A stretch of 64,000 bases of DNA from Apodemus sylvaticus (GCF_947179515.1 NC_067485.1:74874646-74938645), one strand, 5' to 3'; counted from the stretch's first letter, positions 21,765 through 33,442 are shown. Made by a program: numbers and translations. Notes: generated from the sequence alone by a model not told the origin.

Positions 21765-21925
21765 GTTTTTAAGACAGGGTCTCTCTGTATCTTTGGGAGT
21801 TCTGGAACTCACTCTGTAGACCAGGCTAGCCTAGAAATTAGAGAGATCCACATGTCCCCACCCCAACCCTCCAGTGCTGGGATCAAAGGCATATATATAT
21901 ATATATATATACCACAACACTAGGC
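21765..21925 (-). mobile_element. B1 SINE, antisense, with internal (AT)n
   Basis: AAGACAGGGTCTCTCTGTAT, CACTCTGTAGACCAGGCTAG and GTGCTGGGATCAAAGGC give antisense B1. The CGTGCGCC portion near the B1 head has been replaced by an AT run at 21891-21910, so the pol III promoter region is disrupted. Confidence 0.85.
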
Positions 21926-22189
21926 TCTATGTATTATATTTTGACAAAAAGTTTTAAATCCTATCCTTTAGTTAATAGCTTTAGCTTCTGCCTTGATAAA
22001 CTATAATTGATTTCACTGCTTTATCCTTGGATAATATTTGGGTTATTTCAAATGATATACAGAAGTATTTCTGATTTGAAAAGCTTTAAAATGCATACTA
22101 TGTATAATCTACCTGGCATGGTGATTTATTCTTTTAAAGCTAGCAGTCAGGATGCAGAGGCTGGCCACTCCATAAGATGCTTAATGTGA

Positions 22190-22374
22190 GCCGGGCAGTG
22201 GTGGCGCACGCCTGTAATCCCAGCACTCTGGGAGGCAGAGGCAGGCAGATTTCTGATTTCTGATTACTGAGTTCGAGGCCAGCCTGGTCTACAGAGTGAG
22301 TTCCAGGACAGCCAGGGCTACACAGAGAAACCCTGTCTCGAAAAAACCAAATCAAAAAAAAAAAAAAAAAAAAA

Positions 22375-22376
<2 letters not shown>
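22190..22376 (+). mobile_element. B1 SINE, sense, full length with poly(A)
   Basis: GCCGGGCAGTGGTGGCGCAC through ACCCTGTCTCG and an A-rich tail. A small internal duplication (GATTTCTGATTTCTGATTAC) lengthens it. Target duplication TTAATGTG lies at 22181-22188 and 22417-22424. Confidence 0.97.
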
Positions 22377-22410
<34 letters not shown>

Positions 22411-22413
22411 AAA
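22377..22413. repeat. (GAAA)n microsatellite at B1 tail
   Basis: About nine GAAA units grown from the B1 poly(A) tail, inside the target duplication. Confidence 0.95.
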
Positions 22414-22561
22414 TGTTTAATGTGTTCATGTTTAGAGTTTTGTTTTAGCTTTTTTGTATTTTGTTTAGAGAAAAGGCCTTACTAATGTAGTCAGTCCATA
22501 GTGGGCAATGAAACATTTTTATTTTCTCTTTGTTCCTTTGCTTTAAGAGAATATACCTGTT

Positions 22562-22650
22562 TGGATTTCTGAGTTCAAGGCCAGCCTGGTCTACAGAGTG
22601 AATTCCAGGATAGCCAGGGCTATACAGAGAAACCCTGTCTCGAAAAACAC
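22562..22650 (+). mobile_element. B1 SINE, sense, 5'-truncated
   Basis: The 3' two-thirds of B1, from GGATTTCTGAGTTCAAGG to CCTGTCTCGAAAAACAC. The head is missing. Confidence 0.93.
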
Positions 22651-22694
22651 ACAATACACACACACACCACCACCACCACCACCCCCCCCCCCCC
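22648..22694. repeat. CA, CAC and C tracts
   Basis: (CA)n passes into (CAC)n and then a C-run of about 13 at the B1 tail. Confidence 0.92.
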
Positions 22695-23334
22695 ATGGTA
22701 TAAAGGGATCTTTACCAATATGAAAACAGCAAACAGAGAGAGCTATGGACTTAGCAGGAGAATGCAGACACAGGTGATTCTCTGTCCTGTGGACATAGCT
22801 GTTTACCCTCTGCCTTCAGTTGTGGCTTTTTGACTGTTGATTGGTATAGGGGCTCTCTTTATAAGTCTAAGTGTTAAGAAGCTATGTTGTTGAAATAGTA
22901 GTACATGCAGTGGAATACATACTCAGACATTCAGAGTTCCTTTGTAAAGGTTCTTTGTAGTCGCAGACTTGGGGTTAACAGTCCTAGTACAAAGGACCCC
23001 AAGCTTTGCCGCTCTCAGCCTTCTAAGTGAGGTAGAAATGGCGACCTTACTGTAAGTGGCCTTCATTGCCCACAGTTTTGCTACCTGAAGTCAGTTGTCT
23101 TCTAATGACTGTGATCACCTTGTGCATTTCAGGAGAGGAGGTTAGGGTCTGGAGTGCGACAGTGGACATGAGCCATCAAAGCCATACTGGGACCCTGTCC
23201 AGTACCCTAGGACTCCCCAGCAGTGCTGCAGTGCTGACAGCCATGGGTTGTCCACCTCCACATTCTCTCTGCTTGTATATAGGTATCATCTTGTTGTCAT
23301 TGGTCCTGTAGGAGCAGACCTTCATACATGTGCG
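22695..23334. other. Unannotated sequence
   Basis: No repeat or gene recognised between the B1 cluster and the minisatellite. Confidence 0.4.
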
Positions 23335-25484
23335 CAGTTACTTCTCATACACTCACAGTTACTGCTCATACACTCACAGTTACTGCTCATACACTCACAG
23401 TTACTTCTCATACACTCACAGTTACTGCTCATACACTCACAGTTACTGCTCATACACTCACAGTTACTGCTCATACACTCACAGTTACTTCTCATACACT
23501 CACAGTTACTGCTCATACACTCACAGTTACTGCTCATACACTCACAGTTATTTCTCATACACTCACAGTTACTGCTCATACACTCACAGTTACTGCTCAT
23601 ACACTCACAGTTACTGCTCATACACTCACAGTTACTGCTCATACACTCACAGTTACTGCTCATACACTCACAGTTACTTCTCATACACTCACAGTTACTG
23701 CTCATACACTCACAGTTACTTCTCATACACTCACAGTTACTGCTCATACACTCACAGTTACTGCTCATACACTCACAGTTACTGCTCATACACTCACAGT
23801 TACTGCTCATACACTCACAGTTACTTCTCATACACTCACAGTTACTGCTCATACACTCACAGTTACTTCTCATACATTCACAGTTACTGCTCATACACTC
23901 ACAGTTACTGCTCATACACTCACAGTTATTTCTCATACACTCACAGTTACTTCTCATACACTCACAGTTACTGCTCATACACTCACAGTTACTGCTCATA
24001 CACTCACAGTTACTTCTCATACACTCACAGTTACTTCTCATACGCTCACAGTTACTGCTCATACACTCACAGTTATTTCTCATACACTCACAGTTACTTT
24101 TCATACACTCACAGTTACTTCTCATACACTCACAGTTACTGCTCATACACTCACAGTTACTGCTCATACACTCACAGTTACTGCTCATACACTCACAGTT
24201 ACTGCTCATACACTCACAGTTACTGCTCATACACTCACAGTTACTGCTCATACACTCACAGTTATTTCTCATACACTCACAGTTACTGCTCATACACTCA
24301 CAGTTACTGCTCATACATTCACAGTTACTGCTCATACACTCACAGTTACTGCTCATACACTCACAGTTATTTCTCATACACTCACAGTTACTGCTCATAC
24401 ACTCACAGTTACTTCTCATACATTCACAGTTACTGCTCATACACTCACAGTTACTGCTCATACACTCACAGTTATTTCTCATACACTCACAGTTACTTCT
24501 CATACACTCACAGTTACTGCTCATACACTCACAGTTACTGCTCATACACTCACAGTTACTGCTCATACACTCACAGTTACTGCTCATACACTCACAGTTA
24601 TTTCTCATACACTCACAGTTATTTCTCATACACTCACAGTTACTTCTCATACACTCACAGTTACTTCTCATACGCTCACAGTTACTGCTCATACACTCAC
24701 AGTTATTTCTCATACACTCACAGTTACTTCTCATACACTCACAGTTACTTCTCATACACTCACAGTTACTGCTCATACACTCACAGTTACTTCTCATACA
24801 TTCACAGTTACTGCTCATACACTCACAGTTACTGCTCATACACTCACAGTTACTTCTCATACACTCACAGTTACTTCTCATACACTCACAGTTACTGCTC
24901 ATACACTCAGTTACTTCTCATACACTCACAGTTACTTCTCATACACTCAGTTACTTCTCATACACTCACAGTTACTTCTCATACACTCACAGTTACTTCT
25001 CATACACTCACAGTTACTTCTCATACACTCACAGTTACTGCTCATACACTCACAGTTACTGCTCATACACTCACAGTTACTGCTCATACACTCACAGTTA
25101 CTGCTCATACACTCACAGTTACTGCTCATACACTCACAGTTACTGCTCATACACTCACAGTTACTTCTCATACACTCACAGTTATTTCTCATACACTCAC
25201 AGTTACTGCTCATACACTCACAGTTATTTCTCATACACTCACAGTTACTGCTCATACACTCACAGTTACTGCTCATACACTCACAGTTACTGCTCATACA
25301 CTCACAGTTATTTCTCATACACTCACAGTTACTGCTCATACACTCACAGTTATTTCTCATACACTCACAGTTACTGCTCATACACTCACAGTTACTGCTC
25401 ATACGCTCACAGTTACTGCTCATACGCTCACAGTTACTGCTCATACGCTCACAGTTACTGCTCATACGCTCACAGTTACTTCTC
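23335..25484. repeat. 21-bp minisatellite, about 102 copies
   Basis: The unit is CAGTTACTGCTCATACACTC plus A. Main variants are CTGCTC, CTTCTC and TTTCTC in the centre, with rarer CATTC, CGCTC and CTTTTC forms. Two units near 24909 and 24949 lack 2 bp. Because 21 is a multiple of 3, all three plus frames stay open for about 740 codons and the minus strand has 526- and 172-codon frames, encoding 7-residue periodic peptides such as LLLIHSQ. I see no start context, splice site or flanking coding sequence, so I call these frames artefacts. Variant order shows higher-order blocks. Five consecutive CGCTC units sit at the right end. Confidence 0.98.
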
Positions 25485-27398
25485 TACAAAGTGCTGCTAC
25501 CTTCCCATGCCTTGAGGTCCCCAGTGCAAGCATTTCCTAAACACCTTCTATGCTGACCACCCAGGTCATTAGAATCAACTCCTTGCTCTTCATGTGCTGT
25601 AATGTTGTAATTTGGCAAACATTAGTTTTGAGACAGGTAATCCAAAGAATGTGTAACATTTAAACTATGTAACTGTTAAGATTAGCATTTTCTGCAAATC
25701 CATTACATCACTGATTGAGGAGTATTCACCTTACCAAAAACTTACCTAAAAGGTGATCTTTATTAATTAATTACTATTACTACTTATTAACTTTTCCCTA
25801 ATACCTGACTTGATAGATTTCAGTGTCTTCAAGAGCTGCCTGTAATACCCCAGGTCAACATATCAAAAATTGCATAGTGCTCTTTAAAAGATCTATATGC
25901 TGTAAAATAGTGTGATCTAACTAAATTAGCAAAGACAATAATAAACAACATAGACATTTATCTCCCAAATATACAAAATAGCAAGTTTAAACAAAACAAG
26001 TGTGAGCTAAAATTGTTTAAAAAAATTTTTTTTTAGTATCACATAGCTATTTGTATATGTTTCAAACAGAGAGACAAGACATCTTTGGTTTCTGGTGGCC
26101 CTCAACATCAGATATATTAGGAACTGTTCATTTAAACATAGTGATACTCATCCTAAGGGCTCAGTGTCGTGTTAGCAGAGTGATGGGCTGGGAGCCCTGA
26201 GATGAGTTATCTCAAGCGCATCTTCTTCCACAGTGTTACAGTGCTGCCCTGGAGCCTCACACAGGCACAGCTGTCTTTGCTGTCCACTGCCTGAAATTCA
26301 GTTCACTGTGTGACTTGGAATGAACCTGCCTTCCTTCTCCACACTCCACTTATGAAAACAGAAGCAGAGCTCCATATCACAGCCCTTGAGCAGAGCAATG
26401 ATTAGAGACTGTTTAAATCAGATTCTGGTCAGCGTCAGCTTCTGCTGCCAGCTCCCGAGGGTTCAGAGGTGTGTCTTTAACTAACGGTATAACCTAAGAA
26501 ATAGAAAGTTCCATCCAACAGGGATTGCTTGACTGGGCTCGCCCCTGGGCTTAACCTTGCAAACCACACAGCTGTGATTTGTCTGCAAGTTTTCAAACAC
26601 AATGGTTTCCCTGTATGAGTCACTATTTATCTAGAGTACAGAAAAGTAATTAGAAATGGAAAGGTGTGTTTTGGGGGTTTTGGTTTTTTATTGTGTTGTT
26701 GTTACAAATCTGGGGAGGTATTTTAGATCATCTCTGCCATGGCCCAGAGATCTGCTTCCTATAGAAATGTTGAACTCGCTGTATTTGATTTCGTTTTTTT
26801 AACGCTAGGCATACCTATATCCCCACAGCAGACCTTGCCCTCTTAGTCACCAGGTCTCTGGATAGGATCTTAGGGGCTAACTGGCCCAGATACCTCATAA
26901 TGTCATGGAGGTAGAAGAAGGAATCTTCAGAAGCAAAACTGAGTGTATAAATTCGGTCCTAAGGATGGTAAAGAGTCTTTGAAAGGCCTTAGGGAGACAT
27001 CATCACAACTAAAAGCACATAGGTTTGGTGAATGGAATATGTGCTGGACATAGATGCCTTCATCTAAGTCTTCACATCATGATTCCTAAAGGTGGACTGC
27101 TGGTGATGACAGTGGAGAGTGAGTGGTGGTCACGGCCAGTATTGTACAAGCCCTGTTTGAGTGACGGCTGCAGTGGACAGGGCTTTGCAGAACATATGAA
27201 CAGTGCTGTGTTACTGTCCCGTAGATCTGCTTCACAGCCACAGATGCAGCAGTGTTGCAGGAAGGTGGCGGCGAAGGGTTTCTAAGGAACCTTCATAGGT
27301 TGGTCAGTTTCTTTGTGTATGTATAGATTGTTCTGTTTGTTTTTCTTGAACAGTGTTTGGAGGTAAGTTGTAAACATGCCACCTTTCTTTGAAGCAAC
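25485..27398. other. 1.9-kb repeat-poor sequence
   Basis: No SINE, LINE or LTR is recognised. The sequence is AT-rich at 25730-26040. Short frames such as 27025-27285 show no domain. Confidence 0.45.
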
Positions 27399-27433
27399 TT
27401 TGTATGTATGTGTGTGTGTGTGTGTGTGTGTGT
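27399..27433. repeat. (TG)n microsatellite
   Basis: TATG units followed by about 13 TG dinucleotides. Confidence 0.95.
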
Positions 27434-27659
27434 TTAATGGAGGATTTCTGATACTCAACAGTACTATCATCAAGTTAGGAAATTGACACTGGGACACTTC
27501 ACTGCTACTGTCTCGTCTATCAACTACATTCAGATTACATCAGTTGTTCCAATAATGTCCTTTAAAGCAGAAGGAAAAGAAAATCTGCCTGCCTCGGTGT
27601 TTGCATGTTCCCATTTGCATGTGTGTGCTGTGTTCTTATGTTGGTTTTGTCTTAATAGA

Positions 27660-27830
27660 AGAGTTTCCTCGGGGCTTACAGTTTCAGGGAGTTAGAATCC
27701 ATGACCCTCATGGCAGGACAGCATGGTGGCAAGCAGGCAAGCATGCTAGAGCAGTAGCCAAGGGTTCAGACCTTGATCCACAAGCAGGAGGCAGACAGTG
27801 GTGTGGCAACTTATTCTAGAGAAGTTCCTC
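27660..27830 (+). mobile_element. Possible old LTR-like rodent repeat fragment
   Basis: GGCTTACAGTTTCAGGGAGT followed by CATGGCAGGACAGCATGGTG and GCAAGCAGGCAAGCATG resembles a common rodent repeat whose consensus has 'cttacagtttcag' and 'catggcggg' blocks. I cannot name it with confidence. Confidence 0.4.
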
Positions 27831-28001
27831 GGTTGTCCTTGCCCTGGTGATCATGATACTTCTGAGGAGGATTCAGATATTGAAGGGAGGTTTGTTTGTT
27901 TGTTTTATCAGAAATGTGTGGAAGTGGTGGCATGATCTCCCTGTGTCCTATCACAAGCCCCTTGATGGAGATTTTAACTTGATCATAGTGTGGTGTCTGC
28001 C

Positions 28002-28007
<6 letters not shown>

Positions 28008-28061
<54 letters not shown>

Positions 28062-28105
28062 CCTCCCTCCCTCCCTCCCTCCCTTCCTCCCCCCCTCCCT
28101 CCTTT
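28008..28105. repeat. (TC)n-(CCCT)n compound microsatellite
   Basis: About 24 TC units, then about 11 CCCT units with decay at the end. The tract is all pyrimidine on the plus strand. Confidence 0.97.
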
Positions 28106-28279
28106 CATGCCTTCCTTTTTTATTTTTTAAATCAAGGTCTTGCTTCCCTGTTTGTTATTGATACCCATTTTGTGGAAGCATGTTTGAGACTATATAAATT
28201 TGTTTCTCCTCAGACCTTTGTGTACATGTCGTGGGTGGATGCACATGTCCCTGTTTGTAAGACAGTGCAACCTCAGCAG

Positions 28280-28522
28280 TTGCTCCTCAGATATCCTTTT
28301 AGCTTTTGTGTGAGTCGCTCATTGGCCTGGAACTTAGCAAAGTCCACGCTAGTTGGCCAACAAGCTCTAGGGATCCACCTGTCTTTGCCTCCCATCTTGC
28401 CACAATGCAGATTATAGGCAAACATTACCACATCTGGCTTTTTTGTGGGTTCTGGGGATCAAACTCGGGTCCTCACATCTATGAAACAAACACATTACCT
28501 AGTGAACTGCTTCCCCATCCCT
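28280..28522 (-). mobile_element. B4 SINE, antisense
   Basis: CTCATTGGCCTGGAACTTAG, GTTGGCCAACAAGCTCTAGG, the B1-like GCCTCCCATCTTGCCACAATG and GTTCTGGGGATCAAACTCGG end in ACTGCTTCCCCATCCC. This is the B4 order in antisense. Confidence 0.75.
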
Positions 28523-28529
28523 CTCAGTT

Positions 28530-29295
28530 TGTTAGAATATCTTTTATTTATCTGATGTAACTGTCATCTCCAAGGCATACTCCTCAGTCTGCTAACCTAG
28601 TCCTGGAAGCTTCTAGCCTCTGTACAATCTTATCTAGGCCTAGAATGTTTTCAGCCTCTGAGACTTGCTGCTGAGTAAGCTCACCTTTTCTAGTTCTTTC
28701 AGAACTCTGGCTGGCTGGTTCAACTCAGCTGCTCTGGTTCAAAGTCCTCTCCAAGCTGACTAATTCAATCTGGGTTCACTTTCTTGGCCTCTCCTGAATT
28801 GTTCTGCTTGGCCTCATACTAACTGTAGCAATATATTCTAATCTTCTGGTCCTTGTCGTTCTTTGGCTCATTCTCTCTTCAACCTGTCTCTAAAGCTCTC
28901 CTGGTAAAACTGCCTCTCTTTTTCTGCACTCTCTCTGCACTGCTCCCTTAAGTTTCCTCTCTCGTCTCCTGAGAGTTGGAAAGATTCTATCCTGTCACAT
29001 CATACTCTCATTCATCACTTTGTCTGCTACTTAATTTAACATCACTTTCAAAATAGTGCTTCCTTCTACAAACTAACTTTACCTTCATTGTTTGGGATTA
29101 AAGATGTGTACTAAGGCCATGTACTAAGGCCTCTGTATTCTAGCCAGAGGGATTAAAGGTGTGTGCTAAGGGCTGAGACACACCACAACTAGAAACAGCT
29201 TTTCCAGTAAATAACACAGTCTTGGGGCTCATAGTGTGATATCCTGCAACATTTCTCCCTTTTTGTCTAAAGTAAAATTGTACACAGATTAACTG

Positions 29296-29330
<35 letters not shown>

Positions 29331-29722
29331 GAAAGCTTGGTAGTTCAGAGAGGCAGAGAAAGCACTTCCTACTCCACCAACATCCCAGAAGGAGAAAGCT
29401 CCTTCTTCTCCACAGTCATACCCTTCACTTCCAAGGCTCTCCTTTCTTGTTCCTGGGTTTTCTTATGTTCACTCCCTTTCTGCTCCTTGCTTGTTCCTCC
29501 TCTTTACCTATCCTTGACTTTATTTAGCTCTTATTTACAGAAAGCTCTTGGTTAAAGGTGTGTGCTAGGCCTGAGACCCAGGACAATCACTTGTTTACAG
29601 TAAACAGAAAACTCTTGGGTTAAAGGTGTGTGCTGTGGCTGAGCTACACTACAACAGGAAGCAGGTTTTTCAGCAAATAACACAATCTTGGGGTTCACAG
29701 TGTGATCAAATATTCTGTAGCA
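28530..29722 (+). mobile_element. LTR-like element, two related ends
   Basis: A putative LTR of about 720 bp runs from TGTTAGAATATC to CCTGCAACA (29251). The next block starts TTTCTCCCTTTTTGTCTAAA, like the internal start of a rodent ERV. A second, shorter block ending CTGTAGCA (29722) repeats the motifs AAAGGTGTGTGCT, GCAAATAACACAATCTTGGG and TTCACAGTGTGATC, as expected of a truncated second LTR. No coding region remains and the flanking duplication is ambiguous. Family not assigned. Confidence 0.55.
29298..29329. repeat. (TG)n microsatellite
   Basis: About 16 TG units inside the LTR-like element. Confidence 0.95.
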
Positions 29723-30909
29723 GTTATTGATAGTTGCTGGATAATTGGCATGGTGCCAATTTTTTTTAAAACTTAAATGGGATTAAACCTGGCTCATGCC
29801 ATACATGCCCTCTATCAATAAGATACATAGTGGAATGCTGGCTATTTAAAGATCCAGGTTCTTGCACAATTTTTATTCTTGTGTTGTTATTACTGTACAC
29901 GTTGAGAGTGTAGTATATTAGTCTATCATTATCGTTATTTATTTTGATGCTTCAATTGTTTCTGATGTCACCCATCAAGTTGAACTCCCTTCTGTGGTCT
30001 TTGATTTGTTCTCTTGCCACCTTCTCACCTTTTGGCCCAACAAGGTTGTCCAACTTACTCTTGTACTACTGAGCCTTAGGCCTGGAGTTTCCCCCCAAAA
30101 CCCTGCCTCCTGTTTTTCAAGAACAGAATTTAGAATTCTAGACTTGGTGAACTGGGCTTAGTAGTGCTGTTTGGGGAGATTAAGGGGAGGAAGTGCCCTC
30201 CGCTGAAGGAAGGGCCTCTTTGTGGAGGATTCTGAGTGTTAAGACCCATGCCCAGGTCCTTGTCTCTACTTCAGGTTTGTGGTTGGGGATGCCAGTGCCC
30301 AGCTTCCTGCTCCTGAGGAGGCTCCTGTTGTACTGGCCTCTTAAAACTGCCTTTCCTCTGTAAGTCTCTTTGGTCATGGTGCTTCATCTCAGTAGCAGAC
30401 AAGTAAGATGCAGAAGCTGGCCCAGAGCTGTCACCGTGGAAACCTGATCATGGGCTTGGAGGAGTGGGGAAGACTTGGACGTTGACTAGACAAGCAGTGG
30501 ACTGTACTGAGCATCCCAGGGCCATTCCTGGCAAACAGCGGTGCTAGAGTAATGCACTGTGGATGCCTGGCTCAAGAGGCTTCAGAGAGTTAGAGGACAT
30601 TCAGATGAGTGACATTTTGGCTGCCTTCTGCCCATGTCCTAAGAATTTGTCTGAGGTTACATTAAAAGGTAATGGACTAATTTCTTCGATGAAAGAAACT
30701 TCAAGACTGGAAGCAAAGCACTGAGCCTGTGGTGTGGTTATTCATCCATTGCAGGCCTGCAGTGAGAAAGAGCAAGTGAGGCAGAAAGAAATAGAAAATG
30801 TAATTTGGAGAGAAAAAGAACACTAGGAAGCTTAATGGTACATTCAAGGGCTGGACTGTGAGACTGTAATTCTTAAGGAAATTAATGCCATTATGGAGAA
30901 GCCTCCTAG
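29723..30909. other. Unannotated sequence
   Basis: No clear repeat or gene. It may hold further decayed LTR material. Confidence 0.35.
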
Positions 30910-31098
30910 GGGCTGGAGACATGGCTCAGTGGTTAAGAGCACTGCTCTTCCAAGAGATCTTGAGTTCAATTCCAGCAACAACATGGAGGCTCAGAACCAT
31001 CTATAATGAGATCTGATGCCCTCTTCTGGTTTACAGGTGCATATGCAAATAGAACACTCATGTACATTAATAAGCCCTTATCCTTTAAAAAAAAAAAA
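30910..31098 (+). mobile_element. B2 SINE, sense
   Basis: GGGGCTGGAGACATGGCTCA, AATGAGATCTGATGCCCTCT and a poly(A) tail at 31087-31099. The CCCTCTTCTGG box that resembles a CTCF core is retained. Confidence 0.93.
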
Positions 31099-31139
31099 AG
31101 GCCTTCTGCTTTGCACTGGAGCAAGAACAAAGGTGATCT

Positions 31140-31870
31140 TGAGACAAGACCACACCCAGCTAAGCTTCCAACTTTTGAAAGAGACTCTAAAGGTTTTTCT
31201 CCTCCTAGAAATTGCCTACAGACAAAGCTGTTGCTGGTGTAATTCATGACCTATCCCAAGCTGGCAAAGTATTATTCACCTGGTACTGGCTGGAGACATG
31301 AGGGTCATGGATTCTTCCTCCATGGTTTCAGAGAGCAGTTGAGGCCAGGCAGCATGCGGCAAGGGAGTCTCTGGTAAAGACTGTAAGATGTGATTGGGTG
31401 AAGCTGTGAAAGTGAAGCCGGGTTAGTGGAGATCCCAGATGTTGAAGAAGCCAGAGCCATGACACCTGCCAAGGAGAGCCGCGCACAGGGAGCCTCGGTG
31501 GGCCCAGCCTGCGAGACAGGCACTGCAGGCTGCAGAGCGTCAGGGCTGAACCACCCAAGCTTGGGAGCTAGCTCCTAGATGCTGGACTTGAAGCTGGAGA
31601 ATTTGGAATTTTCCCTGTTGGATTGTGGTCTTGCCGTGCTCCACTATGCCTCCAGTCCTCCCTTTTGGAATGGAAATGTGCCATTGAATGATGGAAGTGT
31701 ATAATTTACTCTTTTATTCTACAGGGGCTGATGATGGTTAAGACATTTCCTTGGGTCTCAGAAGAGACTTGGGACTTTTAGACAGTGCTGAGACTGAAGG
31801 ACTATGGGGTCTTTTGATGTTGGACTAATTTTGCATTATGATGTGGCCATGAGTCTCTGGGAGCCCAGGA
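31140..31870 (+). mobile_element. MaLR-type internal sequence
   Basis: CCATGGTTTCAGAGAGCAGT, GAGGCCAGGCAGCATG, GACTGTAAGATGTGATTGG, CTCCCTTTTGGAATGGAA and GCATTATGATGTGGCC follow a rodent MaLR internal consensus as I recall it. No coding frame survives, as is normal for MaLR. No left LTR is seen, since a B2 lies directly upstream. Confidence 0.6.
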
Positions 31871-32058
31871 AGTAGAATATGAGGTTTGAGTCGGAAATGT
31901 CCCTCCCAGGCTCAGGATTTGAACCTTCGGTCCCCACTTGGTGGCACTGTTTGGGAGGTGCCTTGCTGGGGGGTGTAGAGCTTGGCCACACTTGTGCTTT
32001 GCCCTGTCTGCTGTGCTGTGCTGAAGTAGTGACTGCCCAGCTTCCTGCTGCCATACCT
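31871..32058 (+). mobile_element. MaLR (MT-type) LTR, truncated
   Basis: GAATATGAGGTTTGAGTCGG, AATGTCCCTCCCAGGCTC, GGTGGCACTGTTTGGGAGG and CCTTGCTGG resemble an MTD/MTE-like LTR. It stops at a TG tract before the poly(A) region. Confidence 0.5.

Positions 32059-32101
<43 letters not shown>
32059..32101. repeat. (TG)n microsatellite
   Basis: About 21 TG units between the two MaLR LTR pieces. Confidence 0.97.
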
Positions 32102-32105
<4 letters not shown>

Positions 32106-32109
32106 GATT

Positions 32110-32510
32110 TTTGTTTATCTTTTGGTCTTGTCAATTTGATAAAACCTAAAGTGATCTGAAAAGAGGGAATACAACTGAGATAATGTTTTCCTAAATTGGC
32201 TGATATAGGCAAGCCTGTGTACCACTCTTCTTGGTTAGTGGTTGATTTGGGAGGACCCAGCCTATTGGTGGGGCCACTCCAGGGCAGCTGGACCTGGGAT
32301 ATATAAAGAAGCAGGCCAGAAGGATCAAGCCTGTAAGTGGCACTCCTCCATGACTTCTGCTCCAGTTCCTGCCTCCATGTCCCTGCCTTTCGTTTCTACT
32401 CTGACTTCCCTGGATGGTGGACTATAATCTATAAGCCAAAGTAAACCCTTCTTCCCAAGTTGCTTAGGTTATAGTATAGAATCACTGCCAAGAAGCTCTA
32501 AGACGAGGTA
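32110..32510 (+). mobile_element. ORR1-like MaLR LTR
   Basis: CTTGTCAATTTGATAAAACC, GAAAAGAGGGAATACAACTG, GGCAAGCCTGTGTACCAC, GGACCCAGCCTATTGGTGG, a TATATAAAG box near 32301 and AAGTAAACCCTTCTTCCC near the end match ORR1 LTR order. It is diverged from the consensus I recall. Confidence 0.7.
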
Positions 32511-33029
32511 CAATAGCAAAACTAGGGTGCACTTCTTTTTCTTTCTCCACTGCCCAGAACAGAAGTCTGAGATGGGTCTTAGCAATCCCTGAATTCACTT
32601 TCCATGTTTAAATCAAGAGCTTCCACTATTTCAGTTAAAGGAAGCCCTTTGCAGTCTCTCTGCACATCTGACTCTCCAGGATCACTGCTTTCCCTGTGGG
32701 CCATTATTAAGTAAAGTAAGGGTCATGTGATCAAGCTATGTGATGCTTTTGCACCGATCTGATAACTGACAGGGTTACTAAGTGACTCATGGACACAAGT
32801 ACTAGCTACTCAGGGATTGCCTGGCTAGCAGTGTGTGCAGTGGCTGTGCTGGACAAAGGGCTCATTTGCATCCTTGACTGCATGCAGGGGAATGGTACTC
32901 AGAAAGCCTGCAGTCTAGAGTATACATATGATATTTGTAGAGGGCTGTAGCTCTATGACAGCATGAGCCAGGTCCTACATCTGCTCAGTCTCTATCATGG
33001 GGAACAGAAGGTAAAAAAAGACTCTGGCT
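32511..33029. other. Unannotated sequence
   Basis: Nothing recognised. Confidence 0.4.
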
Positions 33030-33172
33030 TTGCTGCTTCACAGCTCTTAGCCCTTTAAGCTAGTTTTCCTACTTAGTGAAATGAGAACTGCAGTGATAGT
33101 TTACAGAGTTGCTGCAGAAGTGAGGAAATTGTGTACACTGTAGCCAGGATAGATAGTCAGCAGCTGACTGTT
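33030..33172 (+). mobile_element. MIR fragment, sense
   Basis: CTCTGGCTTTGCTGCTTCAC, TTTTCCTACTTAGTGAAATG, then AGTTGCTGCAGAAGTGAGG, keeps the sense MIR order at high divergence. Confidence 0.5.
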
Positions 33173-33344
33173 TCTTTACCATTCCCCATCATGACCTAAT
33201 ACTTTGACTTGAACACAGTATGACATCTGCTTTCTAGTATAATAGTCCAGGTATATTCAGGAAGTAAAACTTACAAGATAAGCAAAAACTATCACTCATT
33301 GATATTATTATAAAGTTGTTTAAAATACCTCTCCAGTGAAGAGT

Positions 33345-33442
33345 GAGGCAGGTTGTACTGTGTTCCATGACCTGGTTCAAGCTAATAGCAATTCTCCTGC
33401 CTCAACATCAAAAGTACTGGGATTCCAGGCATGTGCCACATG
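33345..33442 (-). mobile_element. Old B1-like SINE, antisense
   Basis: CAATTCTCCTGCCTCAACAT, AGTACTGGGATTCCAGGCAT and GTGCCACATGTCC keep the antisense B1/7SL order. Confidence 0.45.

Noticed and set aside
23335..25484. CRISPR array
   Set aside because: The units are contiguous 21-mers without unique spacers, and the sequence is mammalian.
23248..25556. Open frames of 736-755 codons (plus) and 526 codons (minus)
   Set aside because: They are a consequence of a 21-bp repeat unit with no stop in several frames. There is no unique coding flank, and two 2-bp deletions swap the frames.
28530..29722. Complete provirus-like element with target duplication
   Set aside because: The bases around the proposed ends (CAGTT and GTTAT) do not give a clean duplication and the second LTR is only partial, so it is kept only as an LTR-like element.
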